This document shows positions 44,218 to 55,937 of a DNA stretch of 64,000 nucleotides, one piece after another. A model generated the notes under the pieces. It was given only the letters and a program-made list of their open reading frames with translations. It was not told the origin of the DNA and made no database searches. Each line of letters opens with the position of its first letter. Position 1 is the stretch's first letter. Origin of the DNA: Cercophora sp. LCS_1 (taxonomy: Eukaryota > Ascomycota > Sordariomycetes > Sordariales > Lasiosphaeriaceae). Where the stretch lies: positions 1-64,000 of the forward strand of contig JAPZLL010000061.1 in the NCBI GenBank assembly GCA_036250225.1, read 5' to 3'. The translations under genes were made by a program, and so were the position numbers.

Positions 44218-46146
44218 ATGGCTGCTGGCAGCGAGCCAAATGACAAGGGCATTGAGGTTCCCCCCAGCCATGAAGCTCCTGCTCTGCTCCCTGCCGCCAC
44301 ACAATCGACCACCCATAGCAACACCAGCGCTAAAGCAACAGGACTGCGCGGATTCCGGATGCTCCAAAGGACTACGTCGTCATCGTGCAAGTCACTACAG
44401 GAACTCCATCGCATCGTCCTCAACAGATGGTGGCTGTGGGAACTTGCCTCCTTGGCCCTGAGCGCGCTTGCTATGATGGGAGTCGTCATCACTCTCATCA
44501 AGATTAACGACACGGCCCTGACCGACTGGGCTTTTCCCATCCAGCCCAACTCGCTGATCTCGGTCTTCATGACTGTTTCCAAGTCTGCTCTGCTGGTTGC
44601 TCTTGCCGAGTGCATCGGTCAGTCAAAATGGTTCGAGTTTCGTCGTGGGCCACGTCGCCTGTCAAGTCTCCAAGAGTTTGACGAAGCAAGTCGTGGACCG
44701 TGGGGTTCTGCACAGCTTCTCCTCAGCCCTGGTGTGGCTGGATGGATCGCCTGGGCTGGCGCGTTTCTTACCGTCGTCTCCTTGGCTCTCGATCCCTTCA
44801 CCCAACAGATCCTGGCATATCTATCACGAGAAGTGCCATCCAACAGCGGCTTTGCACAGGTCATGACGACGCAGTTTGTCAAGAGCATCGACAAAGCAAC
44901 GCTACAGGGTGCCATCTTGGGCAGCATTTACGCTCCGAAACAGTCATATCTGACTTACAACTGCACTACATCCACCTGCACGTGGACTCGTCCCGTCGTC
45001 TCCCTCGGCGTCTGCGCAGCCTGTCGAGATCTCACCTCGTTGACCATGCCCGAGTGCACAACATCACCAGGGCCCCTATTCCCTTCTGATGGCGAAGAAT
45101 GGAACTTTTCCACTACAACATGCAACTACAGCATCACACCCGAGACAACATTCCAAGTGTACATCCAAACATTGACTCTCCCAGCTGCGGACGGCCGCCC
45201 GACAGAGTACGCAAACCAATACACCCAGCTGAAGGTGAAAAACTACCACACGCGATCCGACCTTGGCCCACTCATCAACCCCAACGTCACATTTGCCCAG
45301 ACCATCCTCTCCTACTCCACCCAGTTCGACAAAGAAATCCGCCACATGCCGTCCCTCACCATCAACGATCTCGCCCCGGAAATCCTCGCCTGCGGCGTCT
45401 ACTTCTGCGCCCAGTCCTACACCAACCTAGCTGTCCGCAATGGGTCGCTGACCAACTTTCTACCTTCCACCTCTGTCCCTTTATCATACATGGTTGACAA
45501 CACCGGAAAGCCAACCCTGACACAAACCGACTCCGGCGTCGCCGAGATTTTGGCCATCAACACCACCGACTCCTCAATTTTCCCAGGGAATAATACCGGT
45601 TTCCTCATCAACCAAAACGCCCGCTTCAACCTCCTCGGCACCCTCCGCGAGACCTTTACCGCGATATTCAATCTGACGCAAAGCAGCGGAAACGACGCCT
45701 TCTCAGTCTTTCCAGAACCCAATTCAGGCATGGACGGTCTCCTGAAAACAGCATACAAAAACATGTCGGCTGCTTTTGACCACGTAGCAGGCGGCATCAC
45801 CGGCCAAATGCGAATCACACTGGGAAGCGAAGGTGCACTGGGGAGTGCGTTAGCTGATGAGACGTTTGTGAGGGTGCGATGGGGATGGATGGTCCTGCCG
45901 CTGGGGGTTTTGGGGTGTACGGCTGGGTTGTTGGTCGGAACGATCTGGAGGGATCGAGGAAGGGGTGTTTGGAAGAGTAATTGTCTTGCGTTGTGTATGC
46001 ATCCTTTGAAGGGGTGCGAGGGAGGCCAGGTTGCGGATTTGGAGGGGTTGGATGGGTTTGCGCGGGGTGTCAGGGTGCAGTTGGTTGAGGAGGGGAGTGG
46101 GTTTGCTTTTGTTGGAGTCAAGGAGACTGCAAGTGCGCCAAAGTGA
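44218..46146 (+). CDS. DUF3176 family membrane protein
   Basis: Single exon, 642 aa, from ATG 44218 (GCAAACATGG). The N-terminus holds two helices (WELASLALSALAMMGVVITL and LISVFMTVSKSALLVALA) and the hallmark IGQSKWFEF...LQEFDEASRGPWGS of DUF3176. A third helix is near WIAWAGAFLTVVSLAL. A long, Cys-containing, N-glycosylation-rich extracellular region follows (many N-x-S/T, for example NCTTSTC, NFSTTTC), then a final helix, WMVLPLGVLGCTAGLLVGTI, and a short cytosolic tail. The topology suggests a plasma-membrane protein with a large outside domain. Biochemical role of the family is unknown. Confidence 0.82.
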   Translation: MAAGSEPNDKGIEVPPSHEAPALLPAATQSTTHSNTSAKATGLRGFRMLQRTTSSSCKSLQELHRIVLNRWWLWELASLALSALAMMGVVITLIKINDTALTDWAFPIQPNSLISVFMTVSKSALLVALAECIGQSKWFEFRRGPRRLSSLQEFDEASRGPWGSAQLLLSPGVAGWIAWAGAFLTVVSLALDPFTQQILAYLSREVPSNSGFAQVMTTQFVKSIDKATLQGAILGSIYAPKQSYLTYNCTTSTCTWTRPVVSLGVCAACRDLTSLTMPECTTSPGPLFPSDGEEWNFSTTTCNYSITPETTFQVYIQTLTLPAADGRPTEYANQYTQLKVKNYHTRSDLGPLINPNVTFAQTILSYSTQFDKEIRHMPSLTINDLAPEILACGVYFCAQSYTNLAVRNGSLTNFLPSTSVPLSYMVDNTGKPTLTQTDSGVAEILAINTTDSSIFPGNNTGFLINQNARFNLLGTLRETFTAIFNLTQSSGNDAFSVFPEPNSGMDGLLKTAYKNMSAAFDHVAGGITGQMRITLGSEGALGSALADETFVRVRWGWMVLPLGVLGCTAGLLVGTIWRDRGRGVWKSNCLALCMHPLKGCEGGQVADLEGLDGFARGVRVQLVEEGSGFAFVGVKETASAPK

Positions 46147-47336
46147 GGCTGTTTGAGATTGAAAAAGTCCAGAACTTTGTCCGTTCATGTGATGCGCTGT
46201 TGTCGCGGTGTCTTCAAGTTGCAGACATTCATCACTCGGCTGCAACTTTGTCTAATGTTTTGCTGAACGTGTCATCCCCAATGCATGATCTCGCTCCCAG
46301 CCATGCCCCTGCTTCAGCTCAGATTTTGGGCCTGGTTCGTAGCTTGAGCTTGATATTCAGCTTCTCGTTTGAATGGATGCATCGTGTTGGCAACGGATGA
46401 GAGAGCATCCGGCAGGACACAAACTCCGCCTCAGTCGCGGTGGCTTGGAGACAACGGCGGCTAGCACTCTTGGCGGGGTTCAGTCCCAAGATTCGACAAG
46501 CAACGTTGAAATTAAGTTTTTGAGTTGGATGGCCACGACCCTTCTTGGAGGTGGCGAGGCTGAGCTGGTTTGGGGTGACCAATCAGCTCCCCCAGGCAGC
46601 TTTTTTCACAGCTGGGGAAATTAGCACACTATATGGAAGAAACAGCCGCTGCTCGTGTCCATTGGCTGCTGCCGCAGCCCCAGAAAACAGTTGTCCAATG
46701 ACAAGCCCCGTCCACGCTTTTTCTACTCGGCACTTGTTCAAGCCGGCACGCCACTATCGCACACTTTCAGGGGCCGATCCAGGTGAGGCGCATCGATCAG
46801 CCTGCAGGTCTGATGCGGCTGACCTTTATGCCTTCGGAGAACCATTCCATAATTAGTGGCTTGCATTTCAACACCAATAGGAGAAAATATCACCAGTATC
46901 GAAGCAAAGTTTAATCCTTCCCAGCTCTTGTTCGGTTTGATGAACCGAGACCATGCCTTCTTCATTCTGGATCCCCAAGTTTGCATCCATTGGCTAGGCG
47001 ATGTCCTCTTGGCGGGCAGACTTCGAGACGTCGAGGCTCTTGATATCCAGCCTCAACAACGGTCAGGCTGATCGTGATGTCGACACAGAGTCCGCCTTGC
47101 TTCATGATGCTGCCTTTTGATATTGAGCATCGCGATGGTGCAAACGTGTGGACGGATGGATGGGTATAAAGTTGGGAGACTCGCACCGACTCAACCATCA
47201 CAAACTTCCTCATCAAGCTCATCGTCCTTCGTTGCACATCCACCAGCTCCCCGCACCTGCAGAACACCCCCGCTCGCTCTCACCTCTCGCTTTGAATCAT
47301 CCTTTTGAATACACACTTTCGCTTCAAATACAAACA
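46147..47336. other. intergenic, promoter of the DUF7029-like gene
   Basis: Nearly 1.2 kb without a supported gene. The TATA-like site near its end is listed separately. Confidence 0.6.
47165..47171 (+). promoter_or_regulatory. TATA-like box
   Basis: TATAAAG lies 172 nt upstream of ATG 47337. A C-rich leader (Pro/Thr-like reading) follows, typical of highly expressed fungal genes. Confidence 0.5.
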
Positions 47337-48919
47337 ATGCACTTCTCCCAGGCATTTGCCTTGGCCCTCGGGCTTGTGCCCGTCTGGGCAGTTCCCGTCC
47401 AGGAGCTTCCAGCCCTCGACATTTCTCCCGCTCTCCTCACCCCGGACAAGCTGAAGCTCAACCTTCCCGGTCTGACGCTCCTGAAGCCCAAGCTCCCCAA
47501 CCTCGCCGGCAGGCTCGACTTTGCCCTGAAGAAGAGCATCGCCCTCAACTGGAACGATGGTCAGCATCCACCAGCTCTTTTACGAGTAACAATAATACTG
47601 ACACAAAAACAGACAACGATGTGACCAAAGCCGAGCTGACGGCCAACTGGAATGAACAAGAGGACATCAAAGTCATCGACATGGCCTCCTTCGGCACCGC
47701 CCTCGAAAAAGTCGACTGCACCGCGCCAACCATGTCCCTCGACTTCAAGCAGTCCGCCCCCTACACCGAAGCCAAGACCAACTGGAACTGGGTCAACACC
47801 GCCTCCAAGAACAACATCATCCTCTTCGTCAACCACCCCTCCTGCGGCGCCGACAAGGCCGAAGCCCCCTTCCGCGTGACCCACATCAAGTACGACGACG
47901 CCAAGTTCATCGCCTACCTCACCGTCCAAGAAATCGACGATCTCGAGGCCATCATCCCAGACGGCGACCTGACCATTGAGACCCTCGCCGACGTCGATGA
48001 GCCCATCCTCACCGCGCGCAACGAGACGTCCGAGCTCGTGAGACGCGCCCAGAAGACGACAACCATCTCCCTCAACTCGAACTTTGACAACCGCAACATC
48101 TTTTCCCTCGGGTCGGGTAACAACTTCCTCAAGCTGGACTGCACCGACTGCGGCACGCGCGGCAAGATCCGAGTCAAGCTGTACGCCAAGATCCGCTGGT
48201 TCAGGGTGAAGAAGTCGTACGTCGAGTTCCGCGCCGAGGACGTGCAGGCCTTCTTGAACCTCAAGCTGCAGGGCAAGGGCAACAAGACGGCCAAGGGCCA
48301 CAAGGTTGTCATTCCCATCACGGCGTACGGGTTCCGCATTCCCAGGGTTGCGTCGTTGGCTATTGCCGCTGATATCGGAGTTGGGTATGATGCTGGCATT
48401 GATGGCGAGGGACATCTCACTTGGGGTGCGACGGCCAAGCTGACGAATCCGAGTGTGTGGAGGGAGTGCTTCAGGGGGTGCAATGATGAGAAGAATGGGT
48501 GAGTTGATTCCTTTGACTTCCCTACCTGGTGAAGGGTGAGACTGACTGACGATGATAGATGGCAAATCACGACGACTGCACGGGACCCGACGGGCAAGGG
48601 CTCGCTCAAGGCCAAGCTTGGTGTGCACGCTTTCGTCACACCCAAGGCCGAGGCGAGGATCTTCAGTGCCGGCTATGAGGTTGGTGTTGCCGTGTTGGCG
48701 CCCAAGTTCACCGGCACCGCAACCGTTTCGGGGAATGCCAACGGTGGCGTGTGTGCCAACTCGCAGGCCATCCTCGGTGCTGATGTCGACATCAAGGTTG
48801 GCATTGAGGCGTATGTCTATGCTGGGGATAACTACCAGAGCCCGGACTGGCGCAAGACGCTCCTTGACAAGATGTGGACGCTGTATGACAGATGCTTTAT
48901 CCTGGCGAGAAAGAACTAG
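47337..48919 (+). CDS. Secreted DUF7029/DUF7223-like protein
   Basis: Exons 47337-47559, 47613-48498 and 48559-48919 with GT-AG introns of 53 and 60 nt give 489 aa. The signal peptide is MHFSQAFALALGLVPVWAVP. Residues about 80-190 show a fungal secreted-protein module with VDCTAPTMSLDF, then NWNWVN and a paired Cys (HPSCG). A second module begins near KLDCTDCGTRGKIRVKL and contains alternating beta strands to the end, with Cys pairs (CFRGC, GGVCAN). No hydrolase motif is seen and no C-terminal anchor is present, so it is probably secreted or wall-bound. Names refer to uncharacterised Pfam-type domains that it resembles. Confidence 0.72.
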
Positions 48920-49325
48920 GGGTCTGGTTGCTAGCGACAGGTGCTGTCTGTTCTGAGAGGTTTTCCAAGGAGGGGAGTTGTTAGAGGGTTGGATTTTGCG
49001 GGCTTGACTTTCTTCATTTCATTTGTATTTTCATTGGAGGAGCTAATTTTCTGAGGGCTTTCAGTGTAGATATTTCATTTTTCCAACTATCTTTTTAGCT
49101 GCTTTACTTACACTTTTCGCTTTCGTCTACATTGCGCCTACTCTGGCACCTGCTTCTTGACCCAGTACAGGCTAGGATTGCATCCAGGGCCTGACTGCCA
49201 GCTCCTTTACCAGTGTCACAGAGCGCATTCAGGGTGTTGGGTTTCAAAATACAAGGGCGTGTATTTTGTTTGGTGACAAAGTGTCTGTTGGAGAGCCGTA
49301 GCATACCTAAGAAAGGGACTTGGCT
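48920..49325. other. intergenic between convergent genes
   Basis: 3' flanks of the DUF7029-like and BTB genes. Nothing supported. Confidence 0.65.
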
Positions 49326-50435
49326 TCAGCCAGGAGGATTATACCCGCCGACTATGGCAACAGGCCCCCCATCCTCATCTCCGTCCTCGCCACCCTCCTC
49401 GTCGCTATCCTGCGGGCCGAGATATATGAGCTTCTCCCTAGGATAAAACACACTGCATTCAAAGCAGAGGTCTTTCCTGGCCCAGAAATTGCCATCTCGA
49501 CCAGCTGACATCCGGGCTGTCCCACCAGTATTCGCATCCGGCCAACTCTCCCCCGTTCCGCGTACAGGATCCATCCCGCAATCTTTGCATGTTGACTTGG
49601 CAGAAGATTCAATTCCCGCGCCATCAGTAAGACGCATCGTGACGATGATCTCAACGAGCAGTTGCGGCACCGTCGCTGCAAGACGGGGGAGCACGGCGTC
49701 GATACAGGAGTACCGACAGAACTCAAAAAACTCAACGAAGATATTCCGGAGGCCACCGGGGCGAGAGTGGGTGGTATCGTCTTCGGTTCTCGGCGCGGGG
49801 ATGCTGTACGCAAGCTCGGCAGATTTGGAGAACTTGTCGACAAAGGTCTTTGGAAGGCCCGTGAAATCAGAAAGTATTGCCCAGCGCTGGAGATGGGCTG
49901 CTATCCTCCTGTTGATGCGGTGTAGACGGCCGATGAGATCGCGACAGAGGGCTGGCAGGCCTAGAAAGTCGGCGAGGATGTATAGCGGGATGTAGGCGTC
50001 GTAGCCTTTAAGCTCCATGCCGTGAGGATCGTTGGCTTCTATCCCATCAAGATGCGATAGGTTGCACGAGTATATGTATCGTAGCGCCCAGTCCACGACC
50101 TTGGGGTCTTGTTCCTCGAGGGCAATCTCGCTCGTTGACGACTCCTACATCCTTATCAGGACTGGCGGTCATAGGTAAGAAGGATATGGTTGCTTTACCT
50201 TGCAATCGTTTCTCAACATCCCTGCAAAGAACTGGCAACGTGAGGATAGGATGAGCTTGTGAAGGTTCCACACTCGGTCACCGCATTGGACGCGGCAGTC
50301 GGAGAAGGTGCCCGACTCAAACTGCCTCGAGACGAATTAGCACGAGGGTTCGGGCGCTGGTAAAAAAAAAAAAAAAAAAACTTACTCTGTAAAATTGTGC
50401 ATTTGCACGACTACTGGGCTGGTCTTCATGGTCAT
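49326..50435 (-). CDS. BTB/POZ domain protein
   Basis: Exons: start exon ending at 50386, then 50199-50325 and 49326-50144; about 320-331 aa depending on ATG 50402 or 50435. The BTB core reads FESGTFSDCRVQCGDRVW, NLHKLIL, RCQFFAGMLRND, then the VDWALRYIYS block after the third exon starts, exactly the fungal BTB layout. A C-terminal part has CxxC pairs (CKDCG, CFEC) that may bind a metal, and an acidic DSDEEGGEDGDE tail. BTB domains dimerise and often recruit Cullin-3; the target here is unknown. The first intron starts GTAAG followed by 19 T. Its acceptor is assigned as CTCGAG, an unusual choice needed for phase. Confidence 0.8.
50362..50380. repeat. 19-nt A/T homopolymer directly at a 5' splice site
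   Basis: On the minus (gene) strand this is T19, starting right after GTAAG of the first BTB intron. Length may vary between isolates or be a read artefact. Confidence 0.9.
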
Positions 50436-50821
50436 GCGGACTGTTGCACCACTGCCGACGACTTCACGACTTTGCTGCTTCGCGATGTTGCAATGTTGAA
50501 GCCTGGAAAATTCCACCGTCGCCAAGATATGAGAATGACCAACAGCGCCAGCTGGTCACAGCTGTCTGCCGACCGACATTCTTCAACTGAAAGTCTTCTC
50601 AAGTCTACGTCTGGAACTACGGAATGAGAGAATCGGCAAATCACCAATGACCCAAAGTGCCTTTTGGACCAGCTTGTCCCAACTTCCTCGACTATGATAT
50701 GCTTGCGCATTCCCACGCCTCACAAAGCCGGGGGAAAAAAAAAAGCCCGATCAATGTGGATTTCCGAGTTTCTTTGCCTGTCTCTGCAAGTTCCAGTGTT
50801 GCGTGAGGTCTCGCTGCTTAA
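50436..50821. other. intergenic, no gene seen
   Basis: 5' flank of the BTB gene and upstream flank of the HET remnant. The missing N-terminal HET coding region may once have been here but is not recognisable. Confidence 0.45.
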
Positions 50822-52363
50822 TTGGCTCTCTTTCAGGGGCAGTGCAATACGGCGGCTGCGTGGTTCGGGTCGCATGGTTGCCTTAGGCGTCAGCAATCGC
50901 AGGCACCGTGGAAAGTGTTAAAGGCAGTGCGGCAGCCCGCCGATGCTGCTCTGTTGGAATTCCCTTACCCAAACCCTCAGAATTACAAAATCCTGGCTCC
51001 TGCTTTTCAACTGACTCACACTAAAGATGGAATGGCCAACATTTACGCAAGAGCAAACACGGTGCTCGTATACATCGGAGAACCCAGGCATCGCAGCACA
51101 GAGGTCCTCAAAGTTGCGGGCAACCCGTATCTCACAGACAGGGAGTGCGAGCTCAAGTTGCAGCAGGAAGGCCTCCGAACTAGCCTGTGTCGACTTCTCA
51201 GCAGGCCGTACTTCTAGCGCGTTTAGGTTCTGCAGGAGATTGCCCTGGCGAAGCGGGCGATTCTGATGTGCGGCGATGTGTCGGTTCCATGGGATGCCTT
51301 CGCTGGACGAAAGGCAGTCGAATCATGCACCGATCTCCAGCCAGACCATCTATCGTCAAGTCCGGGTTCTATGCTTACCCTCCAAGCTTTCAGCCAGGCC
51401 CACGGCAACTACCTGACAGCATTACCACCGACAATTGGCTTCAGAAACCCAACAGTCCGAGATGTCGGGCAACTCTTGCCGTTACGCGATATATTCAGCT
51501 TCTGCGCGGCTTCAGACCCTCGGGGCAAGGTCTTTGCCCTGTATGGTCTCGTCACCGGACTCGAACCCTCTGGCCTGACCCCGGATTACAGCGACACCGT
51601 GGGAGATGTGTTTGTCGACATTGCCGTGTTCATTGCCGCCACATGCGGCTCTATGGCCCTCCTTAGCAGGGCTGTCTGTCGGCGCAGTGTGTCAAGACGA
51701 CGGCCTTGGCTTCCCGACTGGCGACAACCGCAGGCACACATTCCCCCAGAGCACTACGTCAAGATTGTGGATGCAATCAGAGCAACAAGTCCGGGGTCTA
51801 TCAAACCATCTCCTGTTCGACGGGGCGCGCTGCGGGTGAAGTTTCTTCCAGTTTGCTCGCTTGCTCAGCTTCTTCAGTTCGAAGCGCGGTTCCAGATGGC
51901 CATCTTCCCGGCAGATGACACCGATATGATCACTATTCATGCCTTCAAAGAGAGTTGGTCCCAAACACAGCCCGGTGATATACGGTTTTGGCTAGAATCG
52001 CTTCATCTCTGTGCTCCGTATTCCCGGAAGGGTGGACAAGAATCATTGTCGAGAATCGACGTTCTCAAGCAACGCTGTTTGATTCTGGTGGATGACAGGC
52101 AACTCATGTTTTTGCAGAGCCCTGGGTCATCTGCTATCAAGGGAACTGAATTTGAGCCGTTCCCAAAGTCCGAGACGATGTTCCGGGGATTATGCACCAT
52201 CCAGATGACCGAACCTTTCCCCTCTGAACACCAAGACCCTGGATTCTCGGGAGGCACGGCATTGACAACAACTGAGTTTGATTGGAGAAAGTCGGAGTTC
52301 CCTCTTTGTCTCGTGATGTGCCTCGGAGAACCTTCCACAAGCACAAATCCTCAGATGGCCTAA
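50822..52363 (+). pseudogene. HET-domain (heterokaryon incompatibility) pseudogene
   Basis: One frame runs 50822-52363 interrupted by only two stops, TAG at 51215-51217 and TAG at 51224-51226. They fall in RPYF*RV*VLQEIALAK, where HET proteins normally have a conserved Trp (R-x-WVLQE-type block). Before them IYARANTVLVYIGE is the usual HET continuation, but the N-terminal hallmark (the YVALSY.WG block and the WIDA.CINQ block) is gone. After the stops the C-terminal region (about 365 codons) is open and ends at TAA/TGA-free TAA 52363. HET proteins trigger cell death when incompatible hyphae fuse. Two TGG-to-TAG changes are the kind of C:G-to-T:A transition at CpA/TpG made by RIP. Confidence 0.75.
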
Positions 52364-52546
52364 TAATTTTCGTGTATAATTAGATCACAACATAATAATC
52401 ACACTATCCAACCGATATCTCTGCTGTGTGTTATGAAAGCACTTATTTTTTTTTTACCTCGCAACGCCCATTGTCTTACATCAACACAGTACAGCCACTT
52501 GTTAATCAGTCAATCCCCCGTACCCAGCTAACCAAACCATGATTCG

Positions 52547-54842
52547 TTAACCAACACTCAAACCTCCCCATCGTCTCAACAACCCCGCCAAATCTCCACC
52601 AACACCACCACTCTCATCCTCGCCCTCCTCCTCGCTCAGCAAGGAACCACTGACATCCTCCTGCACAGGCAACTTGAAACTAACCGGCACATCCTCTAGC
52701 TCCCTCATCTGCCCCCTCCCGAAGAACTGCCTCGCTCCAGGCGGAATGATGCGTCCAGTCGCCCGCGCCAGCGCCAAAATACCCTGCATGACGAACCAAA
52801 CCACTGGGAAATCCCGCTCTAGAACGGACACGAGAGCGCAAGCGCGCGTGAAGAGGTCCTCTGCCATTCTGATGTCCTCGTTCGCTTGGTAACCCTCGTT
52901 TATACGCGCCTCGGCAGCATGTTGCCTTATGACTGGTGACGGAGTGACTGGGGAGGTCAAGTCGAGCGGGGACGATGTATTGGATGGGGAAGACAAAGGG
53001 GTTGCAGAGTCAAGCATGGGAATGAGGGTGGTCGTGACGTTCCAGATGCCTGTGAAGAACATGGGCGAGTACTCGGTTAGACCCCACTTGCAAGCGTACG
53101 ACTCGATGATTTGGACGTCGACGGCGCAGAGCTGGAGCAGGAGGTACTTGGCCGTTGCATAGCCTGATGGGTGGGGAACGTACGGGAGGGGCGTCGATGG
53201 TGGGAGGGGACGGAGGATGTTGGAGGCCAATACGTTGATGAAGGTTCTGCAGTTGTTAGTGGAGTGACCATCATGGTTGGGGAGGAGGAGGTACTTGAGG
53301 TACAGCGTCTGAGGTGTGGGGTTTGAGCGGTATCGCATCCGGCCGCACAGTGAGTCCTCCATGACGGCGAGTTTGGAGAAGAGATTTCTCCGTGCGTTCA
53401 TATCGCCGGCACTGCCTCTATCCCTCGCTGGGACTCGGCTGTTGTATGACATGATCTCATATTGCAGGACGGAAGCGACACACAATACTTCAAAGACCCC
53501 TGGGACCAGAGGTGGTTCGGGAGACAGCAATCCAAAGGGATGGCCGTTGATGTCGATGTTTGGAAGCAAAGGATCGTTTGCTTCTCCGGATTGTGGCCGG
53601 GGCACTGTCGGACAAGGCAGTATCGATGGAGTTTGGTACGTGTTAGACAAGAGAGACTCAAAGACGAACAAGCCCCAGACCGTTCGCTGCAAGGCCCGGC
53701 GATATTCTGATTCCCGGGGAAGACTGGGATCCAACTCGGCATACATCCGTTTGGGCCGCATTCGGTGGAGCATCTCGCATGCTGAGAATCGGTACATATT
53801 GCCCGCCCTGTTGGTGCCTTCGCCGCAAGAGTGGACAAATAATGTGTAGAGTCCTTGAACTGTTGGAAGGGATGCTTTGAGGACCTCAGTATCAAGATGT
53901 CGTTTTGTCTCGGCAACGAACTTCGCCCCCAGGTCAACGCCGGTCGCCTTTTTGACCCGCTTCACATGCTCCGAACCGAACTGGCGATACTCTGATGTCA
54001 GACATGTTCTTGAGAAGGTCAACAAAATACTGTACAATACTTACCGACCGCAGTGCGCACAATGCATTGACCAGAAGAGGCGAGCAGTACTTGGCCTGGG
54101 ATGGTATACTGCACCGCATATCTCTCAAAAACAACTCCTTGTCGATATATGAGTAGATAAACGGGTCATCCCATTTGAAATAAGCGGAGATCAGACTCGA
54201 CACGATTCCCTCACCCGCAACCGACGTCCAGGGTGTTGCGGGAACCCTGATAACGCTCCCTGCCAGGGCAGTCGCGTCGATCTCGCTGGCTTCCTGGCCG
54301 CCGGTGGTAGATATTGGAGGCGTCAGCAGAGGTCTCTCCGCGTCTCTGATTCCCTGAAGGATCTGGAGAGGATGGTCGTCTTTGATGGTACGCAACCGCT
54401 TGAAGGCTTCCCACGCGTAATTTTCGGGCTGGGAACGGAAGTAGTCAAACAGTTCTCTCAGAGCCCGGTTCTCGGTTTCTGTGCACGCATACTTTTGCTT
54501 GATATCCTCGCTAACCGATGCGGCGCCCTCGCGGACCGAGTATTCGCAGCTGCTGCCGGCTGGTCTCTTGGTGCAAGGTCCGCATCTTGGGCGCACGCCG
54601 TCGCACTGTTGATAGTTAGCCTAAACCCCAGCATTTGGCAGGGAAATAAATGCGTTGCATTGCATTGCCTTTATCTTTTTGCTCTGACACAGACGGCAGG
54701 CGAACTTGGTGACTGGCCCGCGCCGAGGACGCGGTGCGAGCTCGCGGCACTGAACTGGGGGTAGCGGCACGTGAGGCGACGCATTCTGCGTGCCAGGGCC
54801 AGGGCCTGGGGTGAGCGGTGAAGGTAACGGTGCTCCGGGCAT
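52547..54842 (-). CDS. Zn2Cys6 transcription factor, GC-AG intron in the zinc cluster
   Basis: Exons 54669-54842, 54045-54605 and 52547-53989 give 725 aa. Spliced, the zinc cluster reads FACRLCQSKKIK-CDGVRPRCGPC, then a Cys nine residues on (GSSCEY): C-x2-C-x6-C-x6-C-x2-C-x8-C. The first intron (54606-54668) starts GC (AAG-GCAATG) with a GCTAAC branch and ACAG end. The second is GTAAGT...; its acceptor is taken as CAGAG to keep phase. A fungal TF middle domain is visible later (LHRMRPKRMYAELDPSLP, ALQRTVWGLFVFES). The N-terminus is Pro/Gly-rich. Nuclear regulator; target unknown. The C-terminal tail is acidic and Gly-rich (EEEGEDESGGVGG). Confidence 0.84.
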
Positions 54843-55937
54843 GGCTGGGCTGGGCTGGCTGTCCCTGCTCGCACGAAACACAGTGCTGGGAACGGTACCC
54901 CGGGAAATGCGGACCTGTCTCCTTTTTTAAAGCAGCGAGCATTGGGCTGTTGGTCTGACACCCCCCAAATGCGGTCGTCGAATCCCTCAACGAGTCTCGC
55001 GGGCCGCCAAGACGCGAGTCAAATCCCTTGCTGCAGTCGATGTGCAAACGAGGGGTTGGGCGCCACCATCGGAGGGGACCCCGGCCGTCTACCATTGGGG
55101 CGGGAGGGCCCCACAGGTCCGATTGCTTCTTGTGGGCAATCTTTGAGACATCGGTGACGCTGGTCTCCTGCACGGGCTCTTTTTTGGCATTGTTCAGCCC
55201 AATGGAGCAATCCGGGGCGAGTTTCGGGCGTCCTCGTGTTGCTGTCTCCGGTGCAGCGTCAGATCAACGATGCTGACTTCACACCGTTAGGAAACTTCCT
55301 GATGGAACATGAAAAGAATTGCGAGAAACTGGTGAAATGTTTCCAAGCTGTATTTGGTCTTGTGTGTTCGACCCATCTCCTTGGCAGCGCCACCACCCAC
55401 TCGAGCTTGGAAGTGTAATCCCCACACGCAACGCGGGCTCGTCAACATTATTGTTCTTGTAGCTGTCGTCATTCCTACCCAAGCCATCTCATAACAAACG
55501 CCCTTAAAATGACGCCACGCGAGACCTGTATATTATGGTCAGCTGAGCACTTTTCACTCATCCTCTCTCCTTACGACCGGCCCTAATCTCGGCGAGGGCC
55601 GACAAGTTGGGCCGCAGTGGAACGAACCTGGGCGATGCCGGTAGACGTTAGCTCGAGATTGGCCGTGCTTGTTTGGCGACCGTGAAGGGCCCATTCGGTT
55701 TCGTCGTGGCGGACGAAGAAGACGCGGGATGTCAGGGCTTCTGCAGCCGTCATCTTTTTTCTTGCAGGTGGCTATCACCGTTAGCCTGCAGAAGCAGTCG
55801 TATGATGATGTGGCAAACTGCGGGGTGGCGGTTGCCACCCAACTGGCGAATCGGGTGCGGCGCGATGTTCACCACCCTTGGCCTTATATGCTTAATATTG
55901 GTTTGCATCAGCGGTAGCATTGGCTTCGCAAGAGTGC
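54843..55937. other. intergenic, no gene seen
   Basis: 5' flank of the Zn2Cys6 gene and 3' flank of the MFS gene. Only short unsupported frames. Confidence 0.6.
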
